Translations under genes and position numbers: made by a program | Shown: positions 45,534 through 49,043 of the stretch, piece after piece | Layout: every line of letters starts with the position of its first letter | Numbering within the stretch: position 1 is the stretch's first letter | Assembly (NCBI GenBank): GCA_945865295.1 | Contig: CAMBDE010000007.1 | Coordinates: 1-49,043 of the forward strand | From: Chitinophaga pinensis | GTDB lineage: Bacteria > Bacteroidota > Bacteroidia > Chitinophagales > Chitinophagaceae | Direction: 5' to 3' | Length of the DNA stretch: 49,043 nucleotides | The notes under the pieces: generated by a model | Told to the model about the DNA's origin: nothing | Databases searched by the model: none | What the model saw: the letters and a program-made list of their open reading frames with translations, nothing else

Positions 45534-47492
45534 ATGAAAAAAATATTTAAATTTATTGGTTTTGCTTTGTTAACCATCATTGGCTTGATAGCAGTTGTAT
45601 TGACTTTTATTTATGCAAAAAGCTATAACACTTATAAAGATGCAGCTAAATTAATGGGCAATGAAGCCCCTGTTTTAAAAATAGGGGGTCTTGAGTTTCG
45701 TGATTTAAATAAGAACGGTAAGTTAGATGCCTACGAAGATAATAGAGTGAATATCGAAGATCGTATCACAGATCTAATAGGTCAAATGACATTAGAGGAA
45801 AAAGCGGGTTCCATGTTTATTACCATGGCAGCAATGAATGAAAATGGTTCCTTGTCCGAAACCCAATCTATCGCGAACCCTATGTCCTATGTTGTTGAGG
45901 GTAATAGTGCCATGTTATTGGGTAAGAACATGAATCATTTTAATACCATACAATCTACTACTCCGGAGGCAATGGTTGCATGGCATAACAATATTCAAAA
46001 ATTAGCAGAGCGCTCAAGACTGGGTATACCTGTTACATTGGCTACCGATCCAAGACATGGCGTGCCTAATGCACCTGGAGCGAGTATTTATAGTCCTTTC
46101 TTTTCAAGCTGGCCCTCCACATTAGGATTAGCTGCAACCAGAGACAGCAATTTAGTGCGCAGCTTTGGCGACATTGCCCGACAAGAATATAAAGCACTAG
46201 GATTTAGATTATCCTTATCGCCAATGGCCGATTTGGCAACAGAACCAAGATGGGGACGTATTAATGGAACATTTGGTGAAGATGCCGAACTAGCTGCTAC
46301 CATGACCAAGGCATACATTTTAGGTTTTCAAGGAGATACGATTAATGAAAATACTGTGGAGTGTATGGTGAAACATTTTTCTGGTGGAGGTCCGCAAGAA
46401 GATGGACGTGATGCGCATTTTCCTCCAGGCCGTCAAACATACAAAGGCAATAATTTTAACTACCATTTAATTCCATTTGTCAAAGGTGCATTTGCTGCAG
46501 GCGCTGCACAAGTCATGCCTTATTATGGTATTCCAATGGGACAAACTACTGAGAATGTAGGTTTTGGTTATAATAAAGATATTATCACAGGTTTATTAAG
46601 AAATACATACAAGTTTGAGGGCATTGTTTGTACCGACTGGGGTTTAGTAACGGACGCTAAAATTTTTGGCTATACTTTAAAGCCAGCCGCTGCACATGGT
46701 GTTGAAAATTTAAGTGCTAAACAACGTGTCGAAAAAATCCTCAATGCAGGTTGTGATATGTTTGGTGGGGAAGCGCTACCTGATGTAGTAGTGGAGTTGG
46801 TGAAAGAAGGGAAGATTTCTGAAAAAAGAATTGATGCATCCATCCGTAGAATTTTAAAAGAAAAATTTCGTTTAGGTTTATTTGATCATCCTTATTTAGA
46901 TACTGCAGGCGTGAAAATCCTTAATAACACTGAGTTTGCGGCTAAAGGAATTGAGGCACAGCAAAAGTCTTTGGTTTTATTGAAAAATGATGCCAATATT
47001 TTACCATTAAAAGCAGGTGTTAAAATATTTTTAGAGGGTTTTAGTGAAGAAGAGACCAAAGCTTATCCAAATGTAGTTTCTAGCATGGAAGCAGCCGATG
47101 TAATTGTTTTAAAAATTGGCACACCCGATAATGCTGGTCCAGAAAAATATCTTTTACAGAAATTATTTAATCATGGCTCATTGGCATTTTCTGACAAAGA
47201 GGAAGCGCGATTATTAAAAATTATTCAATCTAAGCCAACTATAACAGTTATTAATTTACAAAGGCCAGCAGTAATACCAGCTATTAATCAATATTCAAAA
47301 GCCTTAATCGCAGATTTTTCTTCAAAGGATAATATCATCTTAGATTTAATCATGGGCAAATTTAAACCAAGCGGTAAATTACCTTTTGAATTACCATCTT
47401 CCATGGAGGAAGTATTAAAACAAAAAGAGGATATGCCTTACGACACTAAGAATCCTTTGTATAAGTTTGGTGCAGGGATAGGGTATGAGTAG
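45534..47492 (+). CDS. Membrane-anchored glycoside hydrolase family 3 enzyme with EF-hand loop
   Basis: A 652-residue GH3 enzyme. Residues 1-27 form an uncleaved-looking signal anchor (KKIFKFIGFALLTIIGLIAVVL). A perfect EF-hand loop follows, Asp57 to Glu68 (DLNKNGKLDAYE), just before the catalytic domain. GH3 markers are DPRHGVPN, PMADLATEPRWGRINGTFGEDAEL, VKHFSGGGPQEDGRD and the nucleophile Asp368 in IVCTDWG. A C-terminal (alpha/beta) domain carries LVLLKNDANILPL. This is the beta-glucosidase-type two-domain layout, though beta-N-acetylglucosaminidase is possible. It would face the periplasm. It is 191 bases after the permease gene, possibly part of the same cluster. Confidence 0.9.
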   Translation: MKKIFKFIGFALLTIIGLIAVVLTFIYAKSYNTYKDAAKLMGNEAPVLKIGGLEFRDLNKNGKLDAYEDNRVNIEDRITDLIGQMTLEEKAGSMFITMAAMNENGSLSETQSIANPMSYVVEGNSAMLLGKNMNHFNTIQSTTPEAMVAWHNNIQKLAERSRLGIPVTLATDPRHGVPNAPGASIYSPFFSSWPSTLGLAATRDSNLVRSFGDIARQEYKALGFRLSLSPMADLATEPRWGRINGTFGEDAELAATMTKAYILGFQGDTINENTVECMVKHFSGGGPQEDGRDAHFPPGRQTYKGNNFNYHLIPFVKGAFAAGAAQVMPYYGIPMGQTTENVGFGYNKDIITGLLRNTYKFEGIVCTDWGLVTDAKIFGYTLKPAAAHGVENLSAKQRVEKILNAGCDMFGGEALPDVVVELVKEGKISEKRIDASIRRILKEKFRLGLFDHPYLDTAGVKILNNTEFAAKGIEAQQKSLVLLKNDANILPLKAGVKIFLEGFSEEETKAYPNVVSSMEAADVIVLKIGTPDNAGPEKYLLQKLFNHGSLAFSDKEEARLLKIIQSKPTITVINLQRPAVIPAINQYSKALIADFSSKDNIILDLIMGKFKPSGKLPFELPSSMEEVLKQKEDMPYDTKNPLYKFGAGIGYE

Positions 47493-47561
47493 TTAAAATA
47501 ACTTCATTAATTACTTATAATTCAGTTTTCATCTTGTTTGACACCTATTTTTAAGATATAA

Positions 47562-47674
47562 GTCAAAAAACGCATATTTTGACGCATTTTTGGGTTTATC
47601 AATCAATAATTTCAACTTTAATGCTCATTTTTATCATTTTTTGATTGATAAATCGTATATTTATGATTGATAAA
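47562..47674 (+). promoter_or_regulatory. Operator-like repeats upstream of the Fic gene
   Basis: TGATTGATAAA occurs twice in direct orientation (47642-47652 and 47664-47674), 22 bases apart, about two helical turns. An inverted 12-base copy, TTTATCAATCAA, lies at 47595-47606 and could pair with TTGATTGATAAA at 47641. Further upstream is a GTCAAAA (47562) / TTTTGAC (47577) palindrome. The repeats sit where a repressor would block a promoter; the Fic protein's own winged-helix-like N-terminus is a candidate binder. No TAnnTTTG box was found here. Confidence 0.55.
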
Positions 47675-47682
47675 TAAATGAT

Positions 47683-48732
47683 ATGCCAAAGAAAACACCT
47701 ATAAATGATGCTGAAATAATTCAATTTATTAAGGATAATCCTATGTGCTCCTCTAACGAAATTTTAAATGGATTAGCACTTAATATAAGCATGCCTACAC
47801 TTAGAAGGAAATTAGTTGATATTAGTGCGCAGGGTTTAGTTGAAGCAATAGGGGAACTAAAAAGTAGAAAGTATCAAGTTAGTCAGGCCTATGATATTAT
47901 ACGCCCTATTAACATAGATCAATACTTTGAAAAGGAGATTGACGAAAGAACAATACAAACTGGTTTTAATCAACTTTTAATTAGCAATACGCTTCAGCAT
48001 ATTGCTTTATTTAACCCTCAAGAATTTGATTATTTAAATGCTTTACAATCTAAGTTTGTCGCTAATTCCTCCAGACTAAGTCCTGCTGAATATAAAAATG
48101 AATTAGAACGTCTAGCTATTGATTTAAGTTGGAAATCTTCACAAATAGAAGGGAACACTTATTCTTTGTTAGAAACAGAAATGCTATTAAAAGATAAACA
48201 AACAGCTTCAGGTAAAACTAAAGATGAGGCCGTAATGTTATTGAACCATAAAGCAGCATTAGATTTTATTATTAGCCAGCCTGATTATATTAGTCCATTA
48301 ACAATTTCAAGTATTGAAGATGTACATAGTTTATTAATAAAGGAGTTAGATATTTCTAGAAATATTAGAAATAACAGAGTCGGTATTTCAGGTACAAATT
48401 ATAAACCGCTTGAAAATGAATTTCAGATCAAAGAGGCGTTATTAGAAATGTGTACCATCATTAATGCTAGGGATAATATCTTTGAAAAGGCTTTATTGGT
48501 TCTAGTATTGATTTCATATATTCAACCATTCGCTGATGGTAATAAAAGAACTGCAAGAATTATAAGTAATGGAATTTTATTGCATAATAATTACTGCCCA
48601 ATATCTTTTAGAACAATTGATTCGATAGAATATAAAAAGTCAATGCTTGTATTCTATGAACAAACAAATATTAACTCGTTTAAGAAAATATTTATAGATC
48701 AATTTGAGTTTGCAGTGAATACTTATTTTTAA
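47683..48732 (+). CDS. Fic family protein with glutamine replacing the catalytic histidine
   Basis: A 349-residue protein. Residues about 8-68 look like a winged-helix DNA-binding domain. The Fic core has the inhibitory helix motif SxxxEG (Ser152, Glu156, Gly157 in SSQIEGN), placed before the fold as in class II Fic proteins. The active-site loop reads QPFADGNKRTAR, residues 281-292. Normal Fic enzymes have HxFx(D/E)GN(G/K)R, so the catalytic His is Gln281 (codon CAA) while the phosphate-binding Gly, Asn and Arg are kept. AMP transfer by the usual mechanism is therefore unlikely; nucleotide binding or sensing remains possible. The gene is more AT-rich than its neighbours, has operator-like repeats upstream and a palindromic element downstream. 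Confidence 0.88.
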   Translation: MPKKTPINDAEIIQFIKDNPMCSSNEILNGLALNISMPTLRRKLVDISAQGLVEAIGELKSRKYQVSQAYDIIRPINIDQYFEKEIDERTIQTGFNQLLISNTLQHIALFNPQEFDYLNALQSKFVANSSRLSPAEYKNELERLAIDLSWKSSQIEGNTYSLLETEMLLKDKQTASGKTKDEAVMLLNHKAALDFIISQPDYISPLTISSIEDVHSLLIKELDISRNIRNNRVGISGTNYKPLENEFQIKEALLEMCTIINARDNIFEKALLVLVLISYIQPFADGNKRTARIISNGILLHNNYCPISFRTIDSIEYKKSMLVFYEQTNINSFKKIFIDQFEFAVNTYF

Positions 48733-48847
48733 AAGCCAAAAATAATAGCCCATTTGGATTGCCGGCTCATTTCATTCGCCGTCATCCCAAATGGGCTCCT
48801 TACTCAAAGCCTTTCAAAAGCAAACTTCGTTTGCTTTTGGCTTTTTT
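48731..48847 (+). other. Nested palindromic structure immediately after the Fic stop
   Basis: An outer 11-base inverted repeat (AAAAGCCAAAA at 48731, TTTTGGCTTTT ending 48845) encloses two hairpins. Hairpin 1 pairs AGCCCATTTGG (48747-48757) with CCAAATGGGCT (48787-48797), with an inner CGGC/GCCG stem and a symmetric 5/5 internal loop. Hairpin 2 is at 48816-48838 and overlaps the outer right arm, so the two folds compete. It is GC-richer than the Fic gene. It could be a mobile palindromic repeat, a structured RNA or an elaborate 3' end. Confidence 0.6.
48806..48847 (+). terminator. Intrinsic terminator downstream of the Fic gene
   Basis: AAAAGCAAAC and GTTTGCTTTT form a 10-base-pair stem with a TTC loop. 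It is extended by AAAGCC pairing with GGCTTT across a 4-base bulge and followed by six T's. It fits a plus-strand terminator. Confidence 0.8.
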
Positions 48848-48894
48848 AACGCTCATCCGCTCAATCAAGCAAGCTTGTTTCGCGGCTTCGCATT

Positions 48895-48924
48895 AAAAAA
48901 GCCTATCACTTTGTGATAGGCTTT
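48895..48924 (-). terminator. Intrinsic terminator of tRNA-Glu
   Basis: A 12-base-pair perfect stem (AAAGCCTATCAC and complement, 3-base loop) begins just after the tRNA 3' end. On the minus strand it is followed by a T6 run. Confidence 0.9.
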
Positions 48925-48925
48925 G

Positions 48926-48997
48926 TAGAGCGTACGGGATTCGAACCCGTATTACCTCCGTGAAAGGGAGGTGACCTAACCCTTAGTCGAACGCTCC
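48926..48997 (-). tRNA. tRNA-Glu (anticodon UUC)
   Basis: The 72-base minus-strand sequence folds as a cloverleaf. The acceptor stem is GGAGCGT with ACGCTCT (a G1-U72 pair, common for this tRNA in Bacteroidota) and discriminator A. The anticodon stem CCTCC/GGAGG holds the loop CTTTCAC with anticodon TTC. The T arm is ACGGG TTCGAAT CCCGT, and the D loop contains GGTTAGG. No CCA is encoded. A terminator follows immediately. Confidence 0.96.
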
Positions 48998-49043
48998 ATG
49001 GTCATCTAGGTTATTAGGGTCGCAAAAATAGGTCTCAAAGCCT

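Noticed and set aside
1..49043. CRISPR array, insertion sequence, prophage or integron
   Set aside because: No regularly spaced repeats, transposase, integrase or phage structural gene was seen on either strand.

Overview
The window looks like a chromosomal segment of a low-GC member of the Bacteroidota, most likely in or near the Chitinophagaceae. This is inferred from a SusC/SusD outer-membrane pair, fused alpha/beta 2-oxoacid dehydrogenase E1, a long SecA with a SEC-C zinc tail, TAnnTTTG-type -7 promoter boxes, and the near absence of Shine-Dalgarno sites. No phage, insertion sequence or CRISPR array was seen. Gene content is mostly metabolic and housekeeping.

Layout. Positions 1-8129 hold secreted hydrolases: a partial beta-lactamase-fold serine hydrolase, an M28 peptidase, a short M1 aminopeptidase and an exported metallo-beta-lactamase-fold protein. 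They are followed by an indoleamine 2,3-dioxygenase homologue and a secreted protein of unknown function. Positions 8317-11203 hold a TerC membrane protein and a B12-type radical SAM protein, tightly coupled. A small basic ORF with its own promoter-like box and terminator follows, then an AT-rich leader and the SusC/SusD pair (11773-16458). Positions 16534-22047 hold a DUF1573 protein, the 2-oxoacid dehydrogenase E1 fusion, a small exported protein whose expected ATG reads ACG, YebC and an amino-acid permease. Positions 22195-26497 are a plus-strand run of transporters and membrane proteins (dicarboxylate symporter, DedA, MFS) ending in a family 9 glycosyltransferase.

Positions 26576-31679 are a minus-strand run: atpG, scpB, a hairpin, lysA, an MlaF-like ATPase, a thioredoxin-fold protein and malate dehydrogenase. 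Divergent from it is secA-deoC-M20 hydrolase-malic enzyme-MlaE permease (31853-40163). Positions 40235-47492 form a likely D-amino-acid or muropeptide salvage cluster: exported N-acyl-D-amino-acid deacylase, DUF1611/DgcN-type protein, Ala-Glu epimerase/DgcA-type enzyme, amino-acid permease and membrane-anchored GH3 glycosidase. The right edge carries an AT-rich Fic-family gene whose catalytic histidine is glutamine, preceded by a repeated operator-like element and followed by a nested palindromic structure, then tRNA-Glu(UUC) on the minus strand.

The points most worth follow-up are the D-amino-acid cluster, the Fic gene with its flanking elements, the bacterial IDO, the CX4CX2C radical SAM protein and the ACG-start gene. 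All functions are read from motifs and family knowledge without database searches.
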